Shown here one piece after another: positions 25,142 through 35,214 of a stretch of 44,104 bases of DNA. The stretch lies in the IMG/VR virus record IMGVR_UViG_3300042934_000234, positions 1-44,104 of that record. The stretch is one strand, 5' to 3'. Under the pieces are notes generated by a model. The model did not search any database. It was given only the letters and a program-made list of their open reading frames with translations, and was not told where the DNA came from. The first letter of the stretch is position 1, and every line of letters starts with the position of its first letter. The stretch is from a virus. A program made the translations under genes and the position numbers.

Positions 25142-27997
25142 TTGGCAACCGTAGCCGAACTACTCGTAAAAATTTCTGCAAATTCATCTGGACTACGCAA
25201 AGAACTAGAGTCCAGTAAACGACAGCTTAAAAGGCTTGACAAGGACATGCCAAGTCTGATTCCAGACAATGCTGGTGCCGTCATGGCAGGTTTTGGTGCG
25301 GCCATAACACTAGCCGCAGGCAAAGCGATCAAATTATCTGCCGCATTAGAGATGAACAAAATTTCTTTTACAACCATGCTGGGCAGCGCACAAGCCGCTG
25401 ACGCAATGCTGAATAAATTGGCGACACTAGCTGCCGGAAGCCCGTTTGGCTTTAATGAGTTGGTTGAATCAAGCAAAAAAATGCTTGGGCTTGGGGTTGC
25501 CGCACAAAATGTTTTGCCGTGGTTAACTACCATAGGTGACACCGTTTCTGCCTTCGGTGGAGGAACTGCACAGGTTCAATCAATCTCTGATGCGTTTGCC
25601 AAAATGTTGGCGCAGGGGACAATGGCAGCGGACCAAATGAACAGACTGTCTGATGCTGGTGTTCCTGGTTGGAAGTTGTTAGCAGAAGTGTTGAATGTCG
25701 ACGTTGCTACTGCTATGAAAATGGCAGAGCAGAAAAGCATTGACACGGGTTCAGCTATCCAGGGCATGATGGACAAGATGTCAACAAGGTATGCTGGATC
25801 AATGCAAAAGGCGTCGAATACCGTTACCGGTCAGTTGTCAAACATGGGCGACGTTGCTACACAGATAGCCACCAAGATGGGCACGAGTATTAGCAAGGGC
25901 TTAGACCTTACAAGCGCGCTAGGGAAAGCCAATAAACAGCTTGATGAGTTTTCGCAGAGGATTGACAGCGTTGGAATTACCAAGGCGATGACTGATTTAA
26001 TTCCAGATCAGGTTATCGTTGCATCAATGACGGCGGTTACTGCCTATTCTGCCGCTAGATTTATTCCGGCTATGGCGGCAATAAGAAATGCGTTTCTGTC
26101 GGCTAGGATCGCGGCTATTGCTTTTAGCGCGTCACTTGGTCCTTTAGGATGGGCGGTTGTTGGACTTACTGCTGTAGGTACAGAATTGTATATACAGTCA
26201 CAAAAAACCGAGAATCAGTTAGAATTGCTGAATGTAGCAATCGAACAAGAAGCAAATTACATGTCCGACACGAACGAAGAAGCAAATACGCTTATAAATA
26301 AGCTCCGGGAAATTACCGGTGCGGCAAAGATGGCTGAAGATCAGTTGGCAAAAGTAGCTGGCATGGCTGACTTTAGGCGGTCTGAGGACACGAATATTCT
26401 ACCGGCTATTGTGCCGACAAGCCCTCCTCCGGGCGGTGGCGGTGGGCAAACGGAAAAAGAAGCAAGGCAAATTGTAAGAGCTCAAGCAGATTACGAAATA
26501 GCTGTAGCGAGAGATAAGGCTAGTCTGCTTATCGACACAATCAAGTCGCAAGAAGAAGAAATGGACAGGCAACGCAAAAATGGCCTAAGCGGCGTTCGCG
26601 AGTATTGGTCAAAGCGCGAAACCGAAGATGCAAACGGACTTGCGGTTATCAAGGCGTATTGGGACAAACGGAACAGCCTTGAAATATCAGGAGTAAACGC
26701 TGAGCTTGACGCACTAAAAAAAGAGAAAACCGCTATAGAGAGCCAGATTGCCGAAACGTCAGACCCGTCAGAAACCATCGCGTTAAAGCGTGAGCTGTTA
26801 GGCGTAACAACTGACATAACGCTTAAGGAACGAGAATTAGGAACGGTCTTGAAAAACAACACCCAGTTGGCCGCTGATGAATCAATGAGCTTTATCACCA
26901 AGTACGCTGAACTTTTGAACAGCACCAAGAAAACCATGGCCGACATGAACACGAGCAATGCTATGCAGGGACTTAAGGGTTCGGCTAAAGGCTACGCGGA
27001 AATTGAAAACGAAAAGATAACAAGGCTTAAAGCGGTGCAAGACGTTGTTGACGGGTGGAGTAAGGGATTCGCAACAATAAAAGATGAGTACGGCGTAACG
27101 ATCACAGATACGGTTGAAATGGAAAAGTGGCGTGCGCAACAGAATGAAGCTATAAATATTCAAAGCCTAGATAGGAAAAACGAATACTACCAAACAGCAA
27201 GCGACATTCGCGCCGACATTGACGCCGCCTATCGCGCGAACAGCCTCACCGCACTGCGGGCTGCATTAACAGCGGAGAACGCCATTAGGCTGAGTAATTA
27301 TGAAGCGCAACAAACAATGATGGAAACGTGGCAATCTGCCTATTTAGCCGCGCACTCAACGACGGCTCAGTTGGTTGCCGATCTATATGCAGGGGCATTT
27401 GACGGACTACAAACGGCCATATCTGGAATGCTTGACGGCACAAAAACAGTCAGCGACGCTTTTACGGAGTTAGGGAAAACAATGTTAAAAGTCGTGACCG
27501 ATTACGTTGCGCAGTGGCTTGCCGGACGGATTATGATGGCCATCTTCGGTGAAAGTACAATGGCGACCGAAACGGCGGCAGGAGTGGCAGCAGGTGCGGC
27601 AATGGCGGCGGCGTGGGCACCAGCTGCAGCCGCTGTCAGTTTAGCGACGTTCGGCGCCAACGCAGGTCCGGCCATTGCTGGGATAACGGCTGCCAATGTC
27701 ACGGCAATGGGGTTTGCGATTCCCGCACTTGCCTCCGGTGGCATCACGACCGGGCCCACATTGGCAGAGATCGGCGAAGGCAAATACAAAGAAGCTGTTT
27801 TGCCGCTTAATAAGAAGGTTTTTGAAAGACTTGGGCTGACGGGTGGCAGCGCAGGCGGCCCGTCTAATCAGCTAATCATGAATATCCATGCTCTTGACGG
27901 TAAATCCGTTGAACGCTGGCTTGAGAGCAGCGGAGGACGTAAAATTAAACGGTATTTCGCAAGCCAAGCCCGTGAATTTGTCCCAGCGGAGGTGTGA
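25142..27997 (+). CDS. tape measure protein
   Basis: A 951-residue tail length regulator from TTG 25142 behind AAGGAGGTGG (25127-25136). N-terminal coiled coil (RKELESSKRQLKRLDKD), then the TIGR02675-type tape measure domain (FTTMLGSAQAADAML, AGSPFGFNELVESSKKM, FGGGTAQVQSISDAF, MNRLSDAGVPGWKLL), hydrophobic segments around 285-355, a central coiled coil, an Ala-rich hydrophobic stretch near 795-870 and a terminal PTLAEIGEGKYKEAVLP. At about 1.5 angstrom per residue the tail would be near 140 nm. It overlaps the next gene by 4 bases. Confidence 0.95.
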   Translation: MATVAELLVKISANSSGLRKELESSKRQLKRLDKDMPSLIPDNAGAVMAGFGAAITLAAGKAIKLSAALEMNKISFTTMLGSAQAADAMLNKLATLAAGSPFGFNELVESSKKMLGLGVAAQNVLPWLTTIGDTVSAFGGGTAQVQSISDAFAKMLAQGTMAADQMNRLSDAGVPGWKLLAEVLNVDVATAMKMAEQKSIDTGSAIQGMMDKMSTRYAGSMQKASNTVTGQLSNMGDVATQIATKMGTSISKGLDLTSALGKANKQLDEFSQRIDSVGITKAMTDLIPDQVIVASMTAVTAYSAARFIPAMAAIRNAFLSARIAAIAFSASLGPLGWAVVGLTAVGTELYIQSQKTENQLELLNVAIEQEANYMSDTNEEANTLINKLREITGAAKMAEDQLAKVAGMADFRRSEDTNILPAIVPTSPPPGGGGGQTEKEARQIVRAQADYEIAVARDKASLLIDTIKSQEEEMDRQRKNGLSGVREYWSKRETEDANGLAVIKAYWDKRNSLEISGVNAELDALKKEKTAIESQIAETSDPSETIALKRELLGVTTDITLKERELGTVLKNNTQLAADESMSFITKYAELLNSTKKTMADMNTSNAMQGLKGSAKGYAEIENEKITRLKAVQDVVDGWSKGFATIKDEYGVTITDTVEMEKWRAQQNEAINIQSLDRKNEYYQTASDIRADIDAAYRANSLTALRAALTAENAIRLSNYEAQQTMMETWQSAYLAAHSTTAQLVADLYAGAFDGLQTAISGMLDGTKTVSDAFTELGKTMLKVVTDYVAQWLAGRIMMAIFGESTMATETAAGVAAGAAMAAAWAPAAAAVSLATFGANAGPAIAGITAANVTAMGFAIPALASGGITTGPTLAEIGEGKYKEAVLPLNKKVFERLGLTGGSAGGPSNQLIMNIHALDGKSVERWLESSGGRKIKRYFASQAREFVPAEV

Positions 27998-28569
27998 TGA
28001 TGAGTTTGCCTATATTTCCTGACCTGCCTTCCATGGCGTGGAACTCAAAAAAATACCAACGTTGGGACACGGTTGTTAAGAAGTCCGGAACGCGGAAACG
28101 AAAAACGCTCAGCCGGTGGGCATATCCTGAGTGGGAGATTCAATGCTCATACACTAGCTTGAATCAGTCTGAGATCGAGAAAGCCGCTGGTTTTTTTGGC
28201 ATGGTCCGAGGGCAAGCCCAAGAATTCCTATGGAAAGATCCTGAGGATTACCGGCAAGTAAACGTTCAGATTGGAGTCGGAAGCGGAGTCGCTACGGAAT
28301 TCCAGTTGCTGAAGAATCTCGGCGGCTATTATGTTGAGCCCGTGCGCGATATCATTGACGGTACACTGGCGGTTTTTGCTGATGGAGAGATTATTCCGGT
28401 CACGCTCGGTATTGATGGGCTGATTACATCTACGCCGCCAGCGACTTCCGTCGTTACAGCAACATTTGATTACTACTGGCGCGTAGCATTCAAGGATGAT
28501 GATCTAGATTGGGACAATTTTTGGTACAACTACTATAAACTCAATGCCATTGCGGTGGTGACGGTATGA
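27994..28569 (+). CDS. distal tail protein, DUF2460 family
   Basis: A 191-residue protein of the DUF2460 family known from gene transfer agent-like tail tips. Typical features: LPSMAWNSKKYQRWDTVVKKS, SGTRKRKTLSRWAYPEWEI, GFFGMVRGQAQEFLWKDPED. It forms the hub under the tail tube. Overlaps both neighbours by 4 bases. Confidence 0.88.
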   Translation: MMMSLPIFPDLPSMAWNSKKYQRWDTVVKKSGTRKRKTLSRWAYPEWEIQCSYTSLNQSEIEKAAGFFGMVRGQAQEFLWKDPEDYRQVNVQIGVGSGVATEFQLLKNLGGYYVEPVRDIIDGTLAVFADGEIIPVTLGIDGLITSTPPATSVVTATFDYYWRVAFKDDDLDWDNFWYNYYKLNAIAVVTV

Positions 28570-29423
28570 AGCAAGTATCAACAGAATTGCGCGAGTATCT
28601 TCACTCGCGCAAACATTTTTATGCCTGCGATATATATGAGTTGAGGCTAGCCAGCGGGCTTGTGTTTCGGTATGCAGATTATGACATGGATATAATCACT
28701 GACGGTAATACTTTTTCGTGCAAAGGCCCGATATTTGAGCGCGAAGACATTAGCCTATCGTCCGGAATCTCAGTTGATAAAATGAACATATCTGTATATG
28801 TAGATGCAACGGACACAATCGGCGGGACACCGACCATGCACGTTGCCAATAACGGCGGCTTTGACGACGCGACGTTATCGTTATATCGCTGCTACATGAG
28901 CAATCCTGGCGTTGTTGTTGGGACTGTTGAGAAGTTCACAGGTGACATTAATGTTAAGAGTGGCGGCGGGTTAGAGATGAACTGGGAAGTCAAGTCGTCA
29001 GTCCAGCGGCTTAATGTAGAGTGGCCTTTGCGGAAGTATTATCCGACATGCCCATACGCGCTCTATGGTGCTGGCTGCGGGCTAAATATTGATAATTACA
29101 CTGCATACGGTACTGTAACGGCCGTAAATAGTTTTCAGAGCTTTAATACTAATCTCGCTTTTCCTGACAATTATTATGACCAAGGCGGCATCGAATGGCT
29201 ATCTGGCCCGCTCACTGGAGTTTCTGTTCCTATAAAATGGTCGGAAAATCGTAGCGGGAGCCTGTATATACTGATACCTCTCGAATCGGCTCCTGTGGTT
29301 GGCAATACGTTCCGTGTTTATCCTGGATGTGACAAACTGCCAGGGACGTGTAACAGCAAGTTTAATAACTATTTACGCAACCGAGCAACGCCGTATATCC
29401 CACTAAAGGAGACGATTGTATGA
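28566..29423 (+). CDS. tail tip protein, DUF2163/BR0599 family
   Basis: A 285-residue protein of the DUF2163 type with the C-terminal BR0599-like Cys cluster: YPTCPYALYGAGCGLN, then YPGCDKLPGTCNSKFNN and a PYIPL end. These four or more Cys are shared by lambda gpL-like tip proteins that may hold an iron-sulfur cluster. The order DUF2460-DUF2163-NlpC/P60-J-like is conserved in GTA and related siphoviruses. Confidence 0.88.
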   Translation: MKQVSTELREYLHSRKHFYACDIYELRLASGLVFRYADYDMDIITDGNTFSCKGPIFEREDISLSSGISVDKMNISVYVDATDTIGGTPTMHVANNGGFDDATLSLYRCYMSNPGVVVGTVEKFTGDINVKSGGGLEMNWEVKSSVQRLNVEWPLRKYYPTCPYALYGAGCGLNIDNYTAYGTVTAVNSFQSFNTNLAFPDNYYDQGGIEWLSGPLTGVSVPIKWSENRSGSLYILIPLESAPVVGNTFRVYPGCDKLPGTCNSKFNNYLRNRATPYIPLKETIV

Positions 29424-29866
29424 GTTGGCGTGACGATGCGATTGCTGAGGCTAAAACATGGATTAAAACGCCATATCATAGCGGCGCAAAACTGAAAGGC
29501 GTTGGCGTTGACTGCGGGCAACTCCTGATCGGCGTCTATGAGAGTGCAGGCATAATATCTCGTGGCGATTGCGAACCGGGGCATTATGCGTTCGACTGGC
29601 ATCTCCATCGTTCGGAAGAAAAATACCTGTCGTGGGTAAAAAAATATTGCGACCAAATTGACGGCGAACCGCTTCCGGGCGATATCGCTGTTTTTCAATT
29701 CGGTCGCTGCGTCAGTCATGCTGGCATCGTGTTAGAGTGGCCGCGAATCATCCACTCATACGTCGGTATGGGGGTTATCATCACCGATATAAACGAGGCT
29801 ATCTTATTGGATAAACGCGGACAGAGCCGCATGCGAGGTATATACAGGCCGAAAGTTGGTGAGTAA
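29420..29866 (+). CDS. NlpC/P60 tail-tip peptidase
   Basis: A 148-residue NlpC/P60 cysteine peptidase. Catalytic Cys in GVDCGQL (C32), catalytic His in VSHAGIVL (H100), with WIKTPYHSGAK preceding as usual. It is the tail-associated cell-wall peptidase (lambda gpK-like), cutting peptidoglycan during DNA entry. The start ATG overlaps the previous stop and the next gene begins directly after its TAA. Confidence 0.92.
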   Translation: MSWRDDAIAEAKTWIKTPYHSGAKLKGVGVDCGQLLIGVYESAGIISRGDCEPGHYAFDWHLHRSEEKYLSWVKKYCDQIDGEPLPGDIAVFQFGRCVSHAGIVLEWPRIIHSYVGMGVIITDINEAILLDKRGQSRMRGIYRPKVGE

Positions 29867-32797
29867 ATGGGCGGTTTATTTAAGACAAAGACGATTCGCA
29901 ACGAGGGGAATAAACTTGCGAGTTTTCAGGTAAACTCGGCAACATACGGTACAATAGTGCCAGTGATTTTCGGTACGACGCGGATATCTGGTAACATCAT
30001 CGACTACTACGATTTTACCGCAATTGCTCATACTACCACGCAGCGATCGGGCAAGGGCGGCGGCACAAAAATAAAAAATACCACATACACCTATACCGTC
30101 GCCTGTCTTCTCGGGCTATGCGAAGGGCCGATTGCTGGCATTGGCAGGGTGTGGAAAGACAAGGAAACGTTTGATTCGCTGCCAGCTGCTGGATTGACTG
30201 ATTTTGGTGGAGTACATGGTCAGAGTCCATGGTGGTACACGCAGTCAAAACATCCTGAAAGATCCCTGCCGTATTCTGGCTTAGCTTACGTCGCTGGAGT
30301 GTTAGATTTGGGCGACAGTGCTGGCTTGCCAAACATGAATTTTGAAGTTAAGGGGCAATTGGTAGGTACTGGCGACGGCATTGACGCTAACCCGGCAGAC
30401 GTGATTAACTACATTATTTTTGACGCGGTAAACGGCGTCGGGTTTGGTGCTGGTGGTATCGATAGTGACGGGCTAAATCGACTCCGCATGTTTTGTTATG
30501 CATCTGACCTATTAATATCATCACCTCCTGACGGTGATACAAAAAAAGCCTATGAGATTATAAATGATATCTGCAAGGCGACGAACACTATTGGATTTTG
30601 GAGTCAGAACAGGCTTAAATTGGTGCCGCTATGCGACGAAACGCTAACACGCAACGGCGTGACGTTTACGCCGAATACCACGCCAGAATATGACCTTGAC
30701 GAAAATGATTTTCTTCCGATGGACGATGGAAAGCTAGTTATATTTGAGCGCGGCGACAACTCAGAGGCATTCAACCAGGCGACTGTAGAGTTTATCAATC
30801 GGGCTAACTCATATGAGGTCGAGACAGTCGATTATCAGATTTTAACTGATATCAATAATCGTGGCTTACGTCCAGCAGATAGCGAAACAATCCATTACCT
30901 ACATACGAAGCCGCGCGCTCAATACGTTGCTGGCATGCTGGCGATGAAAAGCCTATACGGTCGTAGCAAGTATATATTTCGGCTTGATGAATCATTCAGC
31001 CTCTTAGAGCCTGGCGACCTAGTGACGCTGACCGAATCGACAAACGGACTTGTTAAAAAGCCCGTCATAATCGAGAGAGTGCAAGAAACAGGAGAAAACG
31101 AGTGGGAATTTACGGCTGTCGGGAAACCTCCAGGAATGTATTCTCCTGGCAGGTATACTGTTGGTGAAGCTGATCGCCCTAGCGTAAATTATCAAGTCGA
31201 TCCTGGCAACGTCAATCCTCCAGTCATATTCGAGCCGCCTGCAAATCTTGAAAATGCTATGACTATCTATGTCGGCGCATCAGGCGGCGTAAACTGGGGC
31301 GGCTGTAACATTTGGGTAAGCGACAACGGTAATACCTATCAACAAGTCGGCGAAATTGAAAACCCATCGCGGCAGGGCGTTTTGTCGGCGGCCTTGCCTT
31401 ACGCGGCAGATCCGGATATCACAAACACGCTGTCAGTTGATATGTCTATGAGCCACGGTGAATTACTATCCGGCACAAGGGCAGATGCAGACAACTATAA
31501 TACGCTGTGTTATGTCGGCGGTGAACTGGTCAGTTATGAAACCGCTACACTGACAGCAGCAGGAAAATACGATCTCGCATACCTGCGACGCGGCGTATAT
31601 AGTACGGAAAATAAACACCACGGGCCCAGCGAGCAATTCATGCGGATTGATCGGCAGGCTATTTTTTCGTATCCGATTACCGAAGATCAGATAGGTAAAA
31701 CGATCTATTTAAAATTCACATCGCGAAACGTATTCGGCATCGCTGAACAGGACTTAGATGAGGTGCAGGTATATAGCTACACGATCAAAGGAACCGCGGT
31801 AACATCGCCGCTGGCAAATGTGACGGATCTTCGCAACTATTATGAGAATGGCAATATGTTTTTGCTATGGTCGCCAATTACGGATTTTCGCAGTCCTATT
31901 GAGTACGAGATCCGCAAGGGAAGCTCATGGCATTCAGCGGAAATATTAGGACACACGTTTGAAGCAAAATTCCAAGTCGTCGGCAATGGAACCTACTGGA
32001 TCGCGGCGGCTTATAAAAATGTATACTCGTATGAGCCAGAGCAGATTATTATAACTGGTGCTCGATACGTTAAGAATGTGCTGGCGGCATTTGACGAGAA
32101 GGTGACAGGATGGACTGGAACAGTGTCAGGCAGCGCGGCGGTATTTGATAATGAGATTAGGCTGATGGGTACTACCGAATTCGACAGTATACCAGACGTC
32201 GACGCTGTCTGGAATTTGAACTATTATGGGTTTGATGCCAGCCAAGGCGTTTACCATATACCATCGGCACATAAGGTCGACATTGGAGAAGCGGCACTAT
32301 GCAACGTCAGTGTCAATTACACGGCCTATGGAGATACGATTTTCGATACGTTTGACGGTATAGAGGATGTTGATGCTCTGGCAAATTGGGATGGCAACTA
32401 TGGTCCGTATGTTGGATTTAAGGTGCAGATTAATATTGACGATGCAGGTTGGCAGGATTTTTATCCTGGACAGTATTTTGGCAGGACGTTCGACCTTAGA
32501 GCGATTATTGAAAACTATTCGCCGGAAATTACCGCCGCATTGAGCGGTTTTTCTTTTGCCGTCGATGCTCCTGACATTTTTGAGTCTAAGAATGTTTCCG
32601 TGCCGACTGGCGGGATGAGTATTCTGTATGACGCGTATTTCCATGCTGTGCCTGAACCTCAGATAACAATATTTGACGCGCAGGAAGGGGATCAAGTTAA
32701 ATTGTCATTCCAGGGGATCACAGGGTTCACTATCCAAATCGTTAACAGCGGCGCAGGGGTAGAACGAGAGATTAATTACATGGTCCAAAAATACTAG
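29867..32797 (+). CDS. tip attachment protein J-like (phage tail protein)
   Basis: A 976-residue central tail protein. The N-terminus (VNSATYGTIVPVIFGTTR, KNTTYTYTVACLLGLCEGP) is the gpJ/GTA-tip signature; the middle has the Phage-tail_3-like part (EVETVDYQILTDINNR, FRLDESFSLLEPGDLVTLT) and SENRSG-free beta domains follow. Fibronectin-like and Ig-like strands are seen after residue 640, probably the receptor-facing part. It fixes host contact and triggers DNA release. Confidence 0.9.
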   Translation: MGGLFKTKTIRNEGNKLASFQVNSATYGTIVPVIFGTTRISGNIIDYYDFTAIAHTTTQRSGKGGGTKIKNTTYTYTVACLLGLCEGPIAGIGRVWKDKETFDSLPAAGLTDFGGVHGQSPWWYTQSKHPERSLPYSGLAYVAGVLDLGDSAGLPNMNFEVKGQLVGTGDGIDANPADVINYIIFDAVNGVGFGAGGIDSDGLNRLRMFCYASDLLISSPPDGDTKKAYEIINDICKATNTIGFWSQNRLKLVPLCDETLTRNGVTFTPNTTPEYDLDENDFLPMDDGKLVIFERGDNSEAFNQATVEFINRANSYEVETVDYQILTDINNRGLRPADSETIHYLHTKPRAQYVAGMLAMKSLYGRSKYIFRLDESFSLLEPGDLVTLTESTNGLVKKPVIIERVQETGENEWEFTAVGKPPGMYSPGRYTVGEADRPSVNYQVDPGNVNPPVIFEPPANLENAMTIYVGASGGVNWGGCNIWVSDNGNTYQQVGEIENPSRQGVLSAALPYAADPDITNTLSVDMSMSHGELLSGTRADADNYNTLCYVGGELVSYETATLTAAGKYDLAYLRRGVYSTENKHHGPSEQFMRIDRQAIFSYPITEDQIGKTIYLKFTSRNVFGIAEQDLDEVQVYSYTIKGTAVTSPLANVTDLRNYYENGNMFLLWSPITDFRSPIEYEIRKGSSWHSAEILGHTFEAKFQVVGNGTYWIAAAYKNVYSYEPEQIIITGARYVKNVLAAFDEKVTGWTGTVSGSAAVFDNEIRLMGTTEFDSIPDVDAVWNLNYYGFDASQGVYHIPSAHKVDIGEAALCNVSVNYTAYGDTIFDTFDGIEDVDALANWDGNYGPYVGFKVQINIDDAGWQDFYPGQYFGRTFDLRAIIENYSPEITAALSGFSFAVDAPDIFESKNVSVPTGGMSILYDAYFHAVPEPQITIFDAQEGDQVKLSFQGITGFTIQIVNSGAGVEREINYMVQKY

Positions 32798-32808
32798 GAG
32801 GTGTGCAC

Positions 32809-34065
32809 ATGGCTCAACATCCGATAATTGTCCAGAACGGTTCGGGACTAGATGTACGAGATGGCGTCAATAAAGCACTAGAAACATTGGCTACAGGTTA
32901 CGCTGGAGCGGTACAGCCGAATCAAATATTTCCGTATATGTGGTGGATAGATACGCAGAATTCATTGATCAAACAAGCAACTGCTGACGCAAGCCAATTT
33001 GTCAGAAAGGGAATTTTGTTGGCTAACGGAACAGTACAGTGGGATGCGGCGGAGATCGTCGCTCCCGCCTCCGGCAACCTTCCCGCCGGAACCGTGGCGA
33101 GTCAGTTGGCGGCGTTGGATGCAACAGTTGGCGCAAATCCGAGTTTGCGCAATAAAATTATAAACGGCAACTTTAACATATGGCAAAGAGGGACAACTTC
33201 TATTTCTGGTGGTTATTTAGCAGATAGATGGGCTATTAGGTCGCCTGTTTCCGTTGGTGGTATTCAGACTGTTTCGCGCCAACCGTTTCCAGTAGGCCAA
33301 ACAGAGGTTCCTGGCAATCCGAAGTATTTCCATAGAATTAATGCCGTTAATGCTACTTCTAATACATATATGTATCAACGCATAGAAGATGTTGCAACTC
33401 TATCAGGCAATCTCGCTATATTATCGTTCTATGCTAGATACTCAATTCCACAACAACTTAGCGCCAGCCTTATACAAGGCTTTGGCTCTGGTGGTAGTCC
33501 TTCGAATTCATTCGCCGGATTCAATTTTACACCTACTACATCATGGAAAGAATTTGCGTTTCCGGTACTTGTCCCAGGTATAGCGGGTAAAACGATTGGC
33601 GCGAACAACTATTTGCAATTGCAGATTGGCACAGTTGGTATCGTCAATGGTGACTTAGATTTTGCGCAGGTTCAACTTGAAGAAGGCTCTGTTGCTACAC
33701 TATTTGAACAAAGACACATTCAACAAGAATTAGCGCTATGTCAAAGGTATTATGAAAAAAGTTATGATATTGATACTGTTCCTGGAACATTAACAAATTA
33801 TGGGGAATATATAACTGCTGATTCTTTTGGTGGGTCAGTATATAGTGTAGGTCGTTTTAAAGTTGAAAAACGAGCTGCACCAATAATTAAAATAAGAGAC
33901 AGAGCAGGAACGCTAGGGAATGTAACAACATTTACTGGTGGTGGAATTTCTACAAATAGAACTGGCTCAGTATCCCAAATAGTTACTAGCGCATTCAATG
34001 TTTCTGCTACTACTACTAGTGATATTGCTATGGTATTTCAGTATGAAGCAGATGCAGAATTATAA
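32809..34065 (+). CDS. tail fibre / receptor-binding protein
   Basis: ATG 32809 is chosen because AGGAGG (32795-32800) lies 8 bases upstream; product 418 residues. The N-terminal part (GSGLDVRDGVNKALETLATGY) attaches to the tail; a segment NKIINGNFNIWQRGTTSI followed by ADRWAIRS is the common start of carbohydrate-binding-like domains in fibre proteins; FAQVQLEEGSVATLFEQR closes it. It likely sets host range. A short beta-rich C-terminal head follows. Confidence 0.8.
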   Translation: MAQHPIIVQNGSGLDVRDGVNKALETLATGYAGAVQPNQIFPYMWWIDTQNSLIKQATADASQFVRKGILLANGTVQWDAAEIVAPASGNLPAGTVASQLAALDATVGANPSLRNKIINGNFNIWQRGTTSISGGYLADRWAIRSPVSVGGIQTVSRQPFPVGQTEVPGNPKYFHRINAVNATSNTYMYQRIEDVATLSGNLAILSFYARYSIPQQLSASLIQGFGSGGSPSNSFAGFNFTPTTSWKEFAFPVLVPGIAGKTIGANNYLQLQIGTVGIVNGDLDFAQVQLEEGSVATLFEQRHIQQELALCQRYYEKSYDIDTVPGTLTNYGEYITADSFGGSVYSVGRFKVEKRAAPIIKIRDRAGTLGNVTTFTGGGISTNRTGSVSQIVTSAFNVSATTTSDIAMVFQYEADAEL

Positions 34066-34080
34066 GGAGGTAGGTAAAAC

Positions 34081-34572
34081 ATGCATATTTTAATCAACAA
34101 GCAAACTGGCGAAACTATTTCTTCTATGTCCGAACCTGTTGATTGTTGGCAAGTTCGCGACGGCATCGCAGAATGGCAGGAAGTTATGCCTACGCTTGAC
34201 GAGCAACGTGAGATACTCCGTGCCAAAATCAACACCGAGCGCAACCGCAGGGAAATGGGCGGCTTTACTTATCTCAGCAAAACGTTTGACAGCGACCAAA
34301 CCAGCGTGACCCGCATCAATGCGGCAGTCAATACGGCTGTTGCGGCGATCCTGACTAGCTCGGTTTTTTCTGTGGAGTGGACATGCAAAGACAACTCGAC
34401 AATCACTCTGGATGCTCAGCAGTTCCTTGGCCTTGCATCAGCGCTGGCGCAACACTCTAACGCCCAGCACGTGCGAGGGAGGGGGTTAAAAGATCAGGCT
34501 GAAGCGGCTCAATCAGAAGCGGACTTGGCAGTAGTGGAAAACCTGTTAAACGAGTGGAAGGCAGAGGCGTAA
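34081..34572 (+). CDS. DUF4376 tail-fibre-associated protein
   Basis: A 163-residue protein with a DUF4376-like C-terminal helical domain (REILRAKINTERNRREMGGF, INAAVNTAVAAIL, LAVVENLLNEW). Such proteins follow fibre genes and may act as fibre chaperones or baseplate parts. It starts after AAGGAGGTAGG and its stop lies in the loop of the next terminator. Confidence 0.75.
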   Translation: MHILINKQTGETISSMSEPVDCWQVRDGIAEWQEVMPTLDEQREILRAKINTERNRREMGGFTYLSKTFDSDQTSVTRINAAVNTAVAAILTSSVFSVEWTCKDNSTITLDAQQFLGLASALAQHSNAQHVRGRGLKDQAEAAQSEADLAVVENLLNEWKAEA

Positions 34573-34586
34573 GCCTCTATTTTTAT
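34563..34586 (+). terminator. terminator between structural and lysis genes
   Basis: AGAGGC (34563-34568), a GTAA tetraloop, GCCTCT (34573-34578), then ATTTTTATT. The stop codon of the upstream gene forms the loop. Confidence 0.75.
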
Positions 34587-34599
34587 TGGGGGTGGGAGC

Positions 34600-35214
34600 G
34601 TGGATTTATTAAACCGTATCACGGACATGCTACGGCGAGGCTTTGATATGCTGATCGAGTGTTGGGCGGTAAAACTGCTGTTTTCATGGGCATCTGCAAT
34701 TTGGGTTTACCTGTTTGGCGGTGCAGGCGCAATCCTCGGCGTGGTAGCAGTGGAGATCATCCTGGACACGCTGACAAAGTGGGCAGCGATTGTAAAGCGC
34801 TATCTAATTGATCAAGGACACAAACCGGAAGAGATAACCGTAACCGCAATGCTTTGCGGTTTTCTTTATGCATGGAAGCCGGGATACCTAATGAGTGCAG
34901 CGTTAAAACGCTGTTGGGCCGAGAAAATATTTTGCTATGGAATACTGATCGTTTTTGCGGGCGGGATGAGTAAGCTGCCGGATATAACGCTATTAGGCTT
35001 GCCAATCAATAAATCAATATCAGGCGGGATTTACACGTACATAGCGATGACCGAGCTATTTTCGATTATGGAAAACCTTGAAGAAATGGGCAATACAAAG
35101 CTGGCCAGGCTTAAAGGAATCTTGACGACGCTAGCCAATCGCCTGGGCGGAAACAGCTTTTCGGTTACTGTACAGGGCAAACAAAATGATTCTGGCGGGG
35201 AGGGACAGCCATGA
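34600..35214 (+). CDS. phage holin family protein
   Basis: A 204-residue membrane protein from GTG 34600. Hydrophobic segments lie near residues 25-60 (LLFSWASAIWVYLF, GAGAILGVVAVEIIL), 85-97 (AMLCGFLYAW), 112-122 (IFCYGILIVFAGG) and near 140-155, with a charged C-terminal tail. The layout matches the Cph1/TcdE-type holins (Phage_holin_4) of Firmicutes. It should permeabilise the inner membrane to release the amidase encoded next; the genes overlap by 4 bases. Confidence 0.8.
   Translation: MDLLNRITDMLRRGFDMLIECWAVKLLFSWASAIWVYLFGGAGAILGVVAVEIILDTLTKWAAIVKRYLIDQGHKPEEITVTAMLCGFLYAWKPGYLMSAALKRCWAEKIFCYGILIVFAGGMSKLPDITLLGLPINKSISGGIYTYIAMTELFSIMENLEEMGNTKLARLKGILTTLANRLGGNSFSVTVQGKQNDSGGEGQP

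Noticed and set aside
29369-29719. Reverse frame across the NlpC/P60 gene
   Set aside because: Shadow of a clear peptidase gene.
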